Positions 1-9,338 of a DNA stretch of 49,195 bases are shown piece by piece. The DNA comes from Thioalkalivibrio sp. HK1. Its GTDB lineage: Bacteria; Pseudomonadota; Gammaproteobacteria; HK1. The stretch covers positions 1-49,195 of the forward strand of contig JFBG01000013.1 in NCBI GenBank assembly GCA_000583135.1, in the 5' to 3' direction. Under the pieces are notes generated by a model. That model did no database searches. It was not told the origin of the DNA and worked only from the letters and a program-made list of their open reading frames with translations. The translations under genes were made by a program, and so were the position numbers. How positions within the stretch are numbered: position 1 is the stretch's first letter; every line of letters starts with the position of its first letter.

Positions 1-451
1 GATTGAGGATCCCCCCCGCCAGTTCGATCTCCGGATCGAACGCTCGATAGCCCAACAACAACGGGGCGATGCCGCGCGTGATCCCCCGGGTATCGATCAC
101 GAGCGTCACCGAGACTTCGAGGAGCTTGGCCAGCGCCGCATTGCTGTCGTGGCCGTCGATCGACACTCCGTCGTGCAAACCCTTGGTGCCCTCGATCAGA
201 CGAAGACCCGGTGGCTGCGAGCGGTGTCGTTGCCATTCGAAGCGGATCTCCGCCGGACTCATGGTATGGAAATCGAGGTTGCGACAAGGCCTTCCCGAGG
301 CCGCGCCGAGCCACATCGGATCGATATAGTCAGGTCCTTTCTTGAAGGGCTGCACGAGCGTCCCCGACAAGCGCAAGGCGGCGGCGACCCCGACGGAGAC
401 GATGGTCTTGCCGGAGGACTTGCAAGCCGCGGAAAAATAAAGACCGGTCAT
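1..451 (-). CDS. dsrN: DsrN, cobyrinate a,c-diamide synthase-like amidase (partial, runs off left edge)
   Basis: The first ~150 residues are present. They begin MTGLYFSAACKSSGKT, a P-loop typical of the CobB/CbiA family, followed by KKGPDYIDP and LIEGTKGLHDG. CobB/CbiA amidates siroheme-type or cobyrinate side chains; DsrN is thought to make the amidated siroheme used by DsrAB. It follows dsrP closely, as in Allochromatium. The ATG at 451 is preferred because the P-loop lies where the family expects it; an in-frame GTG at 484 would overlap the end of dsrP. The C-terminal glutaminase domain lies outside the window. Confidence 0.9.
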   Translation of the reverse strand, partial: MTGLYFSAACKSSGKTIVSVGVAAALRLSGTLVQPFKKGPDYIDPMWLGAASGRPCRNLDFHTMSPAEIRFEWQRHRSQPPGLRLIEGTKGLHDGVSIDGHDSNAALAKLLEVSVTLVIDTRGITRGIAPLLLGYRAFDPEIELAGGILN

Positions 452-485
452 CGTCGGGCATATCTCGCGCTCGGGGATTTGCACT

Positions 486-1781
486 TCATAGCCCGCTGCC
501 CGAGGCTTCGGATACCTTCGGTACGGCATCCGTCTCATCGGCATCCCCCGAAAGGGACTTCGGCAAGATGCGCAGCAATCGAAGGGCGATCACGATGATC
601 AGCAAGGCCGACGCCACCCCGCCGAGTCCCAGCAAGAATTCCGGGAGGGTGGGGGAATAGCCCACGGGGTTGCCGTCGATCAAATCGCCCTCGATGATCT
701 CCTTGCCGGGAAAAATCTCGAGGGGCGCCGCCTGACCGCCGATGACGATGCCATGAAGCCAAGCAAAACCTCCGATAACGACCGCACCCGCCGCCAGGAC
801 GATCCTCTTCGCCGATGGCGGCTTTGCGATCAACCATGGAATGCCCAGCAGCAAGGCAAGCGGCGTCAAGGTCCCGAGCAGGATCTGTCCGATCCAGAAA
901 ATCGCCGGATGCAGCCCTCCGTCGATCAGCAAAAAGCGCTCTATCTCACCGTGCTCGGCGGCATAGAGATTGGTCAGGTGGCGCACGATCACGAAATACG
1001 AGGTCAGCGCCACGAAGATCCCCTGCAAGCGCGCCAACTGTCCGAGCGTTGCATCGAAGGCCGCTCCCGGTTGCGGCCGCTTCGCCCAATACGCCGTCGC
1101 ACAAAGCACCAAGATGAATACCGCCATGCCCGAAGAAAGCGACATCGCCACGAACAAGGGGGCCATGATCGCCGCATCGTAGGCTTGACGGGCGACCAAA
1201 AAACCGAAGATGCAACCGGTGCCGGTGGTCAACGCCAGGCGCCACGACAAGGCGACGATGCCGATCCCGCTGACCCATCTCGCCCTTTTCGGATCGCCGG
1301 CATCCGGGGCGAGCAACACCCCCAAATAGATTCCGCTCACGGTGATGAAAACGCTGTAGAGCATGACATTCCAAGCGAAAACGGATACGGGGTTGTAATG
1401 CGTCAGGGCGATGATCAGTCGGTCCGGTCGTCCGAGATCGAGCACCAACACCATCAACCCTCCCGCCAGCAGGGCGATCGCCATCACCGCCGAGAGCCGC
1501 GCCAAGGGGGTATATCGCTTGCGCTTGAAGACGGAAGAAAGCGATGCGATGTTGAGGGCGCCGGAGGCGGCGACGATCAGGAAAATCGCGAAGACATGGG
1601 GTAGCCCCCAAACGATGCGATTGTTCATGCCGGTGATATGGTGGCCTTCGCTGTCCATCGTATGCGCCGCTGCAAGGCCGGCGACGATGACGAGCAGCAA
1701 AGCGACGATCAACGCGATGAAGGGCCCGCTGCCGCGTCCGATCGTGCGGTATTCGGCATAAGAGATCTCGTGCGAGCCCAT
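486..1781 (-). CDS. dsrP: DsrP, NrfD-family membrane quinone-interacting subunit of DsrMKJOP
   Basis: This 431-residue protein has about ten hydrophobic helices and no cofactor-binding cysteine motif, as expected of the NrfD/PsrC family. In the DsrMKJOP complex DsrP is thought to exchange electrons between the quinone pool and the periplasmic subunits DsrJ and DsrO. The first helix begins near residue 20 (IALIVALLLVIVAGLAAAH). The tail after residue 415 is hydrophilic. It lies between dsrO and dsrN, the canonical order. The gap to dsrO is 180 bases, longer than elsewhere in the cluster, and I see no gene in it. Confidence 0.95.
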   Translation of the reverse strand: MGSHEISYAEYRTIGRGSGPFIALIVALLLVIVAGLAAAHTMDSEGHHITGMNNRIVWGLPHVFAIFLIVAASGALNIASLSSVFKRKRYTPLARLSAVMAIALLAGGLMVLVLDLGRPDRLIIALTHYNPVSVFAWNVMLYSVFITVSGIYLGVLLAPDAGDPKRARWVSGIGIVALSWRLALTTGTGCIFGFLVARQAYDAAIMAPLFVAMSLSSGMAVFILVLCATAYWAKRPQPGAAFDATLGQLARLQGIFVALTSYFVIVRHLTNLYAAEHGEIERFLLIDGGLHPAIFWIGQILLGTLTPLALLLGIPWLIAKPPSAKRIVLAAGAVVIGGFAWLHGIVIGGQAAPLEIFPGKEIIEGDLIDGNPVGYSPTLPEFLLGLGGVASALLIIVIALRLLRILPKSLSGDADETDAVPKVSEASGSGL

Positions 1782-1961
1782 CTTGCTATCGATCCTCCGG
1801 CCGGATCTTCATTCGATGGGGCGCTTGGCGAGCGTTTCGAGTCGGGCGACATCGCCGCGCAAGCGAACGATGCGGGCGCGCCGGCAGGTCCTCGATCGAT
1901 CGGTCTTCGATGGGCAAATCGATGGTGCGCATGCTTTGTCCTCGATCTTCGCCGTCGCCTC

Positions 1962-2864
1962 TCACACTCCGCGATAGAGAACCTTGGTATCGAGGGCGAG
2001 ATCGGGGCGCAACCCCTGGCCGCCCCTCTCGGCGATGGCTCTCGCCACCGGGTCTAGCGGATCGTTCAGATCGCCGAAGACCAATGCCCGATATCCCCTC
2101 GTGTCGCAGGCCTCGACGCAAGCGGGGCGCGCCCGACTCGCCGATCCCTCGCTTTCCTTGGACGCATCCAAGCGGTGCACGCAGAAATTGCATGATTCCA
2201 CCGTGCCCTTGCCTCTGGGGGACCAAGGCTTGGGATCGGTGACCTCCTCGTGCACGAAGGATCGCGCCTGGAAAGGACATGCCATCACGCAATAGCGACA
2301 GCCGATGCAGATATGTTTATCCACCAGCACGATCCCGTCGGCGCGTTTGAACGATGCTCCCGTGGGGCAAACATCCACGCAAGGCGGCTCCTCGCAATGC
2401 TGGCACATCAACGGCAAGGTGCTGATCCGACCGCTGCGGCGATCGAGCAAGGTGACCTTGCGGATCCATTGCGGGTCGGTGGCGATACCGTGTTCGGGCT
2501 CCAATCCATGCTCTTCGTTGCAAGCGCGAACGCAAGCATCGCAGCCCCTTGCGCACCGATCCGCATCCACGAAAAGACCGTAGCGAATCTTCGCGCCGAC
2601 CGGCTCGCCCGATGAACGCTCGTCGGCGATCGCCCGGGAGATGGCAAAGCCGCCGATACCCGAAACCGCCGCCAACGCCCCGATCCGTATCAGGAAATGC
2701 CTTCTGGCCTCGGTGGCCGGAGTCGATGGGTCGGCGGATTCTCGCTTGGCGAACAAGGCCTCGAAGGCCTCACCACTTTCGGAATCGCCACCGAGTCCTG
2801 CCCCCGAGGAGCCGAAAGACTCCTCCTTATCCCCCGGTGCCGGAAGGTCGTTCTCGCCCCTCAT
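1962..2864 (-). CDS. dsrO: DsrO, periplasmic iron-sulfur protein of DsrMKJOP
   Basis: DsrO is a ferredoxin-like electron carrier exported folded by the Tat system. With the start at 2864 it has 300 residues. A twin-arginine signal (ARRHFLIRI, arginines near 54-55) follows an unusually long polar leader and precedes a hydrophobic stretch. Four cysteine clusters follow: CARGCDACVRAC, CQHCEEPPCVDVC, CIGCRYCVMAC and CNFCVHR...C. They fit several [4Fe-4S] clusters as in DmsB/NrfC-type proteins. The start overlaps the end of dsrJ by 38 bases. An in-frame upstream extension to 3035 lies wholly inside dsrJ and was not used. Confidence 0.93.
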   Translation of the reverse strand: MRGENDLPAPGDKEESFGSSGAGLGGDSESGEAFEALFAKRESADPSTPATEARRHFLIRIGALAAVSGIGGFAISRAIADERSSGEPVGAKIRYGLFVDADRCARGCDACVRACNEEHGLEPEHGIATDPQWIRKVTLLDRRSGRISTLPLMCQHCEEPPCVDVCPTGASFKRADGIVLVDKHICIGCRYCVMACPFQARSFVHEEVTDPKPWSPRGKGTVESCNFCVHRLDASKESEGSASRARPACVEACDTRGYRALVFGDLNDPLDPVARAIAERGGQGLRPDLALDTKVLYRGV

Positions 2865-3405
2865 CGCCCCCCTCCTCCTCGAAAGCCACCTCGGGCAACG
2901 CCGAGTGGCAACCGAAGCAATCCGGCTCCACCGCCACATAAGCGTGGCAGCTCTCGCAAAACTGACCCGGGGCGTCGATCCGGATCCATTGCCCTCGGTC
3001 ATCGCGCGCCGCATGGCAATCGATGCATCCGGCAAGGCTATGGCGCTCTCGGCGAATGCCCAGATAGACGGTGCGATCCCGTTGATGCTCGAGCAGTTGC
3101 GGATGCCGCCGACGAATGACGGGGATCGGCTCGACGCAATGCTCCCCCAAACCCGCTTCGATCAGCTGCGGCCGCGGCACTCGATCCGACAAAGCCGATC
3201 CGGCGCTTCGTCCCGATGGCGTCGGCGAGACGGGCAAAATCATCTCGCCTCGCTCCTCGGATACCCGCTCTTCGGATACGCCCTTGGCGGAGAGGATCGG
3301 CAATCCCGCCACCGACAGCACTGCAAGCAGCATCCCGAGAGCGACCCAAGGCGCAAGAGAAAGAAAAAGTCGGGCTTTTCGACCCCCGTGATTTTCTTTT
3401 TCCAT
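2827..3405 (-). CDS. dsrJ: DsrJ, triheme cytochrome c of DsrMKJOP
   Basis: This 192-residue protein has an N-terminal membrane anchor (residues 12-38) and three heme-binding CxxCH motifs: C127-H131, C150-H154 and C163-H167. The family-typical stretch HCVEP...RRRHPQLL...HQRD.TVYLGIR...HSLAGC lies before the first heme. Cys90 corresponds to the cysteine that in known DsrJ acts as an unusual heme ligand. It carries electrons on the periplasmic face. Between the anchor and Cys90 there is a spacer with a short SEERVSEER duplication, which may be lineage specific. Confidence 0.95.
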   Translation of the reverse strand: MEKENHGGRKARLFLSLAPWVALGMLLAVLSVAGLPILSAKGVSEERVSEERGEMILPVSPTPSGRSAGSALSDRVPRPQLIEAGLGEHCVEPIPVIRRRHPQLLEHQRDRTVYLGIRRERHSLAGCIDCHAARDDRGQWIRIDAPGQFCESCHAYVAVEPDCFGCHSALPEVAFEEEGGDEGRERPSGTGG

Positions 3406-3453
3406 CGCGATCGAACTTCGACGATCTCGTATCGAGACGCTTCGGGCGCCGAA

Positions 3454-5409
3454 CTACTCGCCCATCCCCATATCGATATAGCCGCTCGGACAGACATCGG
3501 CGCAGATATGGCAGCCGATACATCGGGCATAGTCGGTATCGACATAACGCCCGGTGGTTCCCTGGTTTTTCTTGACCCGAAAGACCGCATCCTGGGGGCA
3601 GTAGATGACACAGTTATCGCATTCGAAACAAAGTCCGCAGCTCATGCAGCGACCCGCCTCGGCCACCGCTCGATCCTCGTCCAAGGGAACGATGCGCTCC
3701 TCGAAATGGCCGAGTACGGCGTCTCCTTGGGGCACTCGCTCGGCCCGCCGATGACGGGGGGTGTAGGTGAAATGCCCGAGAAAAAGCTCCTCGGCGGGAA
3801 CGATTTCATGGGCCGATCGATCCTCGTAGTTATGGATCGCATAGTTCGAAAAGCAGGTGCCCCATTCTTGACGGCGCTCGTATTCCTCGGGCTCCAAGTG
3901 TTGCTCGCGCAGTTTTTCCAGCAAACTGAAATGGTGCACATCCACCCTCGGCCGCTTCCTCTGATCCCCCCCGGATAGATATCGATCGATACAACTCGCC
4001 GCGACCGAGGCCTGACCGATCGCGGTGGTCAGCAAATGGGGGCGAATGATGTCGCCGGCCACGAAATGCCCCTCGCGATCGGGCACGCGATAGAAGGCGT
4101 CGGCATCGATCAGGCCGCGTCCGTTATCGAATTCCTCCAATCCCTCGAGATTGCCGCCCTGGCCGATCGCGCTGACCACCAAATCCGCCTCGATATCGAA
4201 TTCCGTCCCTTTACGCATCACCGGGCGACCGTCGATCAGATCGCACTTGGCCATTCGAAGGCTGCGGGCTCTGCCGTCCTCGCCGAGGATCACCTCCAAG
4301 GGCATCACCCCGTCGAAGATCCTCACCCCCTCTTGCATCGCATCCTCGACTTCGTTTTCCGCCGCGGTCATCTCTTGGCGTCCCAACAAGGAAGTCAAGG
4401 TGACATCGGCCCCGGTTCGTACCGCGGCCATCGCGGCGTCGTGAGCGACGAATCCGTGCACCGCCATCTCCGGCCGATCCTTGGGATTGGTGCGCTTGAT
4501 GCGACCCAAACGTCGGGCGACGGAAACGACATCGATCGAGGTATCGCCGCCGCCGATGCATACGACCTTCTCCGCCGTGAACTTGAGTCGACCGTCGTTG
4601 AAAGCCTCCAAGAACTTCACGCCGCTGACGCAGTTCGGAGCGTCTCCGCCGGGAACCGGCAAGGGCCGACCGCTTTGACAGCCGATGGTCCACAGCACGG
4701 CATCGTATTCGCGCTCGAGATCCGCAACGCGCATATCCTTTCCTACCCGCACATTCAGCCGGGTCTCGATCCCGCCCAAGGCGAGGATGCGATCGATCTC
4801 GTGATCGAGGAAGCGACGGGGGGTGCGATAGCCGGGGATGCCGTAGCGCATCATGCCCCCCAAGGCTTCGTGATCGTCGTGGATCGTGCAGCGATGCCCT
4901 CGGCGACGAAGCTGGTAGGCGGCGGTCAATCCCGCCGGGCCGCCGCCGATGATCGCGATCCCTTTCCCGCTTTCGGTCTCGGGAACGGGAAAGGAAAAAT
5001 CACAGCCGATCGCGGTATCGCCGATGTACTGCTCCACGGCATTGATGCCGACGAAATCCTCCACCTCGTTGCGATTGCAGCCATCCTCGCAAGGAGCCGG
5101 ACAGACCCGACCCATCTGCGACGGAAAGGGGTTGGCCTCGCTGAGCCGTCGGAAAGCGTATTCCTGCCAGCTCATCCCTTGGGGCGGTTTTTCCAGCCCG
5201 CGGACGATCTGCAACCAGCCCCTGATATCCTCGCCCGAGGGACAACTGCCCTGGCACGGCGGCGTGCGCTGCACATAAGTCGGGCATTTATGGGAATGAT
5301 CGGCATCGAAGATATTCGATTCCCAATTCGACCATCGATGCTCACCCTCCTTGAATTTACGGAAGGTGTGGTTGTCTTCCCGGTAGGTCTTGCTCCAAGG
5401 AGTCGCCAT
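3454..5409 (-). CDS. dsrL: DsrL, NAD(P)H:acceptor iron-sulfur flavoprotein
   Basis: The 651-residue protein resembles the small subunit of glutamate synthase. N-terminal cysteines (C42, C52, C56 and a VCPAPCEDGC cluster) bind Fe-S. An FAD-binding GGGPAGLTAAYQLRRRGH motif sits near residue 155, with a second dinucleotide-binding GGGDTSIDV further on. The C-terminal ferredoxin domain has CMSCGLCFECDNCVIYC and CIGCHICADVC. In sulfur oxidisers DsrL accepts electrons from DsrAB-dependent persulfide oxidation and reduces NAD(P)+. It lies between dsrK and dsrJ as usual. The 92-base gap to dsrK contains small GTTTCGGTGCCC direct repeats. Confidence 0.95.
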   Translation of the reverse strand: MATPWSKTYREDNHTFRKFKEGEHRWSNWESNIFDADHSHKCPTYVQRTPPCQGSCPSGEDIRGWLQIVRGLEKPPQGMSWQEYAFRRLSEANPFPSQMGRVCPAPCEDGCNRNEVEDFVGINAVEQYIGDTAIGCDFSFPVPETESGKGIAIIGGGPAGLTAAYQLRRRGHRCTIHDDHEALGGMMRYGIPGYRTPRRFLDHEIDRILALGGIETRLNVRVGKDMRVADLEREYDAVLWTIGCQSGRPLPVPGGDAPNCVSGVKFLEAFNDGRLKFTAEKVVCIGGGDTSIDVVSVARRLGRIKRTNPKDRPEMAVHGFVAHDAAMAAVRTGADVTLTSLLGRQEMTAAENEVEDAMQEGVRIFDGVMPLEVILGEDGRARSLRMAKCDLIDGRPVMRKGTEFDIEADLVVSAIGQGGNLEGLEEFDNGRGLIDADAFYRVPDREGHFVAGDIIRPHLLTTAIGQASVAASCIDRYLSGGDQRKRPRVDVHHFSLLEKLREQHLEPEEYERRQEWGTCFSNYAIHNYEDRSAHEIVPAEELFLGHFTYTPRHRRAERVPQGDAVLGHFEERIVPLDEDRAVAEAGRCMSCGLCFECDNCVIYCPQDAVFRVKKNQGTTGRYVDTDYARCIGCHICADVCPSGYIDMGMGE

Positions 5410-5501
5410 TTCGTTTCAATCTCTGAAAGGGTTTCGAAAAGGATGTCGGAAGGGTTTCGGTGCCCGATGTTTCGGTGCCCTGTGAAAAGTGCGAAGCGAT
5501 T

Positions 5502-6998
5502 TCAACGCTCGCCCAGCACGATCGCATCGCCCACCAGCTGATGAAGACTGAGCACCTGATCCATCGTGAACCCGTAAAAGGGCAGGACTTTCGAAAACTG
5601 GCTCTTGCAAATCGCGCAGATCGCCACGAGATGGGAAACGCGATGACGCCGGACGATTTCTTTGAATGCCTGCATGCGAGGCAAAGAGCCCTTGACCCGC
5701 AGTTCGACGAGATCGTCGGTCAACAACCCGCCCCCGCCTCCACAACAAAATGTTCGTTCGCCGGTGGCATCGGGGTCCATCTCGAAAACATGATTGCAGA
5801 CCGATCGCAGGACATCTCGGGGCAAAGCGAACTGACCGCCCGCCACCTCCCCCATCCTCGAGGCCCGCGCGATATTGCATGAATCATGGAAGGTGACCCG
5901 GCGCTCGTCGTTGGCGGACGGATCGAGGCGCAAAGCCCCGCGGGAAATCAGATCGTGGGTGACTTCGACGATATGCTGCGGCGCCGGATACTTCGGATCG
6001 AGGAAATCCAAAGGGCCGGCGAGGGTATCGAGAAAGTTATAGGCCACCCGCCAAGCATGGCCGCATTCTCCGAAGACGATTCGACGAGCGCCCAGATCCA
6101 AGGCCGCATCCCGGATACGCAAAGCGACCTTGCGCATATTTTCGTAGCTACCGATGAAAAGACCGAAGTTCGCAGCCTCCGAGGCCTTGGTGCTCAAAGT
6201 CCACCTGAGCCCCGCTTGGTGAAAGACCTTGGCATAGCCGATCAAGCCATCGACATGGGGCTCGGCGAAGAAATCCGCCGACGGCGTCACCAATAAAATA
6301 TCGGAATCCGCTTGATCCAAAGGCAGTCGGACCCGAACTCCGGTCTCCTCTTCGATATCCTCCTCCAAGCCCTCGAGGGTATGGGCAAGCGCAGGCTGCG
6401 GAAGCCCTAAGTTATTTCCGATCCTGTGCACCTTGCCGATGATTTCATTGCTGTATTTTTGCCCCATGCCGATGCTTGCGAGGATCTCCCGCCCGGCCAT
6501 CGAGACCTCCGCGGTATCGATGCCGTAAGGACAAAATACCGAACAACGTCGACATTGGGAGCATTGGTGAAAGTATCGATACCAATCGTCGAGCATCTCC
6601 TCGCTCAAGTCGGCGGCCCCGACCAGCTTCGGAAAAAACTTGCCCGCCAAGGTGAAATGACGTCGATAGACCTTGCGCAGCAGATCCTGTCTGCCGACCG
6701 GCATGTTTTTCGGATCCCCGGTGCCCAAAAAATAATGGCATTTATCGGTACACGCCCCGCATTTGACGCAAGCATCGAGAAAGACGCGAAATCCTCGATA
6801 TCGATGCAGCAGATCCCCCATTTTTTCGATCGCCCGATCGTGCCAGTCATCGACCAACTCCCCGGGGAAACCCAAGGCTCGTTGATGTTCGGGCTCGGCC
6901 ACAAAGGGACGGCTATGGCTCATCGCCCCTTCGACAAGCGCCGGAATCTGCGGCGCGGGCGGGATCGGAGGAGCCTCGAATGCCTTTTCCTTGCTCAT
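5502..6998 (-). CDS. dsrK: DsrK, catalytic HdrD-like iron-sulfur subunit of DsrMKJOP
   Basis: The 498-residue protein is related to HdrD and is the site proposed to act on the DsrC trisulfide or disulfide. Two [4Fe-4S] motifs are visible: C77-x2-C80-x2-C83-x3-C87 and C146-x2-C149-x2-C152-x3-C156. CCG-type motifs follow: FGECGHAWR, HDSCNIAR, FCCGGGGG and CAICKSQ, which fit a non-cubane cluster. The start ATG at 6998 overlaps the dsrM stop (ATGA). That coupling and the absence of similarity upstream decide against longer forms. Confidence 0.96.
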   Translation of the reverse strand: MSKEKAFEAPPIPPAPQIPALVEGAMSHSRPFVAEPEHQRALGFPGELVDDWHDRAIEKMGDLLHRYRGFRVFLDACVKCGACTDKCHYFLGTGDPKNMPVGRQDLLRKVYRRHFTLAGKFFPKLVGAADLSEEMLDDWYRYFHQCSQCRRCSVFCPYGIDTAEVSMAGREILASIGMGQKYSNEIIGKVHRIGNNLGLPQPALAHTLEGLEEDIEEETGVRVRLPLDQADSDILLVTPSADFFAEPHVDGLIGYAKVFHQAGLRWTLSTKASEAANFGLFIGSYENMRKVALRIRDAALDLGARRIVFGECGHAWRVAYNFLDTLAGPLDFLDPKYPAPQHIVEVTHDLISRGALRLDPSANDERRVTFHDSCNIARASRMGEVAGGQFALPRDVLRSVCNHVFEMDPDATGERTFCCGGGGGLLTDDLVELRVKGSLPRMQAFKEIVRRHRVSHLVAICAICKSQFSKVLPFYGFTMDQVLSLHQLVGDAIVLGER

Positions 6999-7777
6999 CG
7001 AGAGTCCTTCGAAGGCTCGGCGGGTACATCGGGCATCGAAGCGCTCGCCGATCGATCCTCGATCGGGGTCCATCTCGGTAGATGGCGACGCTCTCGGGGA
7101 TCGTCCGCTTGATTGCGGGTGGGGCTGAAAAAGAGCCCGGGGACATGGAGGAGTTTGCTGAACGGAAATATCGCCATCAGCGCCAGCGCCGAGACGATAT
7201 GCAGCAAGAGGATCGCATCGACAGGGATGGTCTGCCAATCGAAACGAACGAGCCCCAAGGTGAAGATCTTGAGTTCGACGATATCGGTCGGCAAAAACAA
7301 GCGCATAAAAACCCCGCTACCGGCGATGATCACCAGCAATGCGAGCATCAAGTGATCCGACGGCGCCGATATATAACGCACCCGATCCACGAATATGCGG
7401 CGCGCCCATAATCCGCCGAGCCCGACGAGCATCGCCAACCCGACCCATAGTGCGATCCCTTGAACGAGGGCCGCAGGCCACCAAGCAGGCTCGGTGAAAT
7501 ACCGAAGATGCCCGATGAGGGCGACTACCAAAGCGGCATGAAAAATCCACCCGAAAAGCCAAGTCCACTTCGAGGCCTTGAACAGGCTTTCGAAATAAAC
7601 GACTTCTCGAGCGAGCCGCAAGATCGTCCCCGAGCGGGTGGTGGGGGCGGGGGTGGTCGGGATTTTGAGCGGCGCCGGGGTGCGGGCGTACTGCAGGATC
7701 TTTCCCGCCACTCCCACCACCAAAATCAGTGCCGCAAGATAAAAAGCGATGGCGATGATCGAGGGCAGGACGAGCAT
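6995..7777 (-). CDS. dsrM: DsrM, heme b membrane subunit of DsrMKJOP
   Basis: This 260-residue NarI-like protein has five or six transmembrane helices, beginning with residues 4-25. Histidines inside helices (FHAALVVALIGHLRY, and HIVSALALM before FPFSKLLHVPG) can ligate two b hemes. It anchors DsrK and links it to the quinone pool. The tail after about residue 222 is polar. Its stop overlaps the dsrK start by ATGA. It is separated from dsrC by 291 bases, the longest gap in this dsr cluster. Confidence 0.94.
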   Translation of the reverse strand: MLVLPSIIAIAFYLAALILVVGVAGKILQYARTPAPLKIPTTPAPTTRSGTILRLAREVVYFESLFKASKWTWLFGWIFHAALVVALIGHLRYFTEPAWWPAALVQGIALWVGLAMLVGLGGLWARRIFVDRVRYISAPSDHLMLALLVIIAGSGVFMRLFLPTDIVELKIFTLGLVRFDWQTIPVDAILLLHIVSALALMAIFPFSKLLHVPGLFFSPTRNQADDPRERRHLPRWTPIEDRSASASMPDVPAEPSKDSR

Positions 7778-8025
7778 CGGATACTCGCTGATCCCTTAGG
7801 GGCCTTGCATCGAAAGCGATCGACGGCTTGGTTCGTCTTCGCCCCGACATCGAATATCGAGCGCTTGCCATGGCTCGCACCGGATTGCGAACGACGATGC
7901 GATGACGCGGTCAATCGCATCGTCGGCCCTCATGCTTCTCATCGACATGTCCACAGCGGGCAATCCCGAGCCAAACGTTCCCGAAGGGCGGCGCTGCGAG
8001 GATGTCGATCCCGCAAGCGAGGTTC

Positions 8026-8048
8026 CAAAAAAAGAGGATCCGATCACG
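8026..8048 (-). terminator. Possible weak terminator or attenuator between dsrC and dsrM
   Basis: On the minus strand a short GATCC...GGATC hairpin is followed by CTCTTTTTTT. The stem is only about five base pairs, so termination would be partial. It could let the abundant DsrC messenger stop early while some transcription continues into dsrMKLJOPN. This is inference from position and sequence only. Confidence 0.35.
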
Positions 8049-8068
8049 AGGATCGACGCCCGCTTTAT

Positions 8069-8401
8069 TTAGACGCAGCCCGTAGGCTTGGGCAATCCGG
8101 CATAGCGGCAAGCCTGTTTGGCCGGACCATAAGGATAGAGCTGATAGAGGTATCGGCTATTGCCCTTGTCCTGTCCGAGTTTTTTGCCGATCGCCTTGGT
8201 CAGCACGCGCACCGCGGGGGCGATTTGATATTCCTCGTAGTACTCGCGAAGAAAGTTGATCACCTCCCAGTGATTGTCCGTCAGCTCGCATTCGTCGGCA
8301 TCCGCCATCGCCTGCGCCACCTCCGGAACCCAATCGCCAAGATTCGAGAGATAACCCTCCTCGTCGGTATCCAAGGTCTTGCCATTGACTTCCAACGCCA
8401 T
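8069..8401 (-). CDS. dsrC: DsrC, sulfur-carrier protein
   Basis: DsrC carries sulfur as a persulfide or trisulfide between DsrEFH, DsrAB and DsrK in the cytoplasm. The 110-residue product has the family's flexible C-terminal arm ending QACRYAGLPKPTGCV. The two redox cysteines are Cys98 and the penultimate Cys109, eleven residues apart as in all active DsrC proteins. EVNGKTLDTDEEGYL at the start and GNSRYLYQLYPYGPAKQ before the arm are also typical. The ATG at 8401 is preceded by a GGAG-like site (AAGGAGAAGG). It follows dsrH. Confidence 0.97.
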   Translation of the reverse strand: MALEVNGKTLDTDEEGYLSNLGDWVPEVAQAMADADECELTDNHWEVINFLREYYEEYQIAPAVRVLTKAIGKKLGQDKGNSRYLYQLYPYGPAKQACRYAGLPKPTGCV

Positions 8402-8506
8402 GATTTCCTTCTCCTTACGTTCGTGGTTGCGCAGTTGCGCCGGGCGGCTCGATTTCAAAATGGGAGATCGACCTTCGAAACCCATGCCGAGATCGAGCCC
8501 GAGCAC

Positions 8507-8815
8507 TCAAAGCCATGCCTGTACATTATCGTGCTCCACGACCAAGTCGACAAATCCGGCATCGTCCACCGAGCCCACTCCCTCGATCAGGGCATCTTCG
8601 GATATCCCGCGCGCTCGGCAATCGTTTTCCAAGACATGAATTCGAAGGCGCTTCAATGCCCTGCGAATGCGAGGCTCGATCGAACTCGCCCGCATCGCGG
8701 CATAGACCCCGTCTTCGATCAACAACAACGTGCTGCCATCGAGCGCATGGGACAGGCAACTATCGAGAGCGTTCTTCTCGAAGGGCGATTTATTGACGGT
8801 ATGCAATACGGGCAT
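8507..8815 (-). CDS. dsrH: DsrH, subunit of the DsrEFH sulfurtransferase
   Basis: The 102-residue protein is TusB-like. Cys20 in the motif LDSCLSHALDGSTLLLIEDGVYAA is at the position of the conserved DsrH cysteine. DsrE2F2H2 is a cytoplasmic hexamer that passes sulfur to DsrC. DsrEFH is found in sulfur oxidisers and not in dissimilatory sulfate reducers, which supports an oxidative role for this cluster. It sits between dsrF and dsrC. Confidence 0.94.
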   Translation of the reverse strand: MPVLHTVNKSPFEKNALDSCLSHALDGSTLLLIEDGVYAAMRASSIEPRIRRALKRLRIHVLENDCRARGISEDALIEGVGSVDDAGFVDLVVEHDNVQAWL

Positions 8816-8889
8816 CGAGGGTGTTCTCGTTTCATTGCGACCAAGCGGCGGACGGGGGCGGGGGGTGAATCCTCGGGGGTTTGGATGGG

Positions 8890-9300
8890 CTAGAAATTGA
8901 ATACCACGTCCTGGGCGTCGATGAGCCGCCCGATCTCCTTGCGATCCACGATCACGATGGATGATTTTTCCGCCCAATCATCGTTTTCATCCTCGTATCG
9001 AAGCGGCATCAAGTCCTCTTCTCGAAGGCCCCGCTCATCCAAGGATTCGCGCTCGACATAGAGCCGGGTGACGTCGTAATCGCCCAGCGCCCGCCAAGCG
9101 GGCGAGAAATTCTTCATCCCGACGGCGGATGTATCCTGGCCCGCTTTGAGCTGATAGACCCCGTCATCGACGAACGCCATGCACACATCCTGATCGAAGG
9201 CGGCCCCGATCAGCACCACCTCCAATCCCTCCTGCGCATAGACCGTTCCATAAGGAGCGCGCCGATGGAGGTACATGATTTTTTTGCATTGCCCGGCCAT
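8890..9300 (-). CDS. dsrF: DsrF, subunit of the DsrEFH sulfurtransferase
   Basis: The 136-residue protein is TusC-like: KKIMYLHRRAPYGTVYAQEGLEVVLIGAAFDQ is followed by the DDGVYQLKAGQDT loop. It is the structural partner of DsrE and DsrH in the hexameric sulfurtransferase. The ATG at 9300 places the first beta strand near residue 7, as in the family. An open frame extends to 9501 but that part runs inside dsrE and shows no similarity. Confidence 0.93.
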   Translation of the reverse strand: MAGQCKKIMYLHRRAPYGTVYAQEGLEVVLIGAAFDQDVCMAFVDDGVYQLKAGQDTSAVGMKNFSPAWRALGDYDVTRLYVERESLDERGLREEDLMPLRYEDENDDWAEKSSIVIVDRKEIGRLIDAQDVVFNF

Positions 9301-9338
9301 CGATCCCCATCTCGTCCCTTGTCTCGCCCTTCGCTGCG

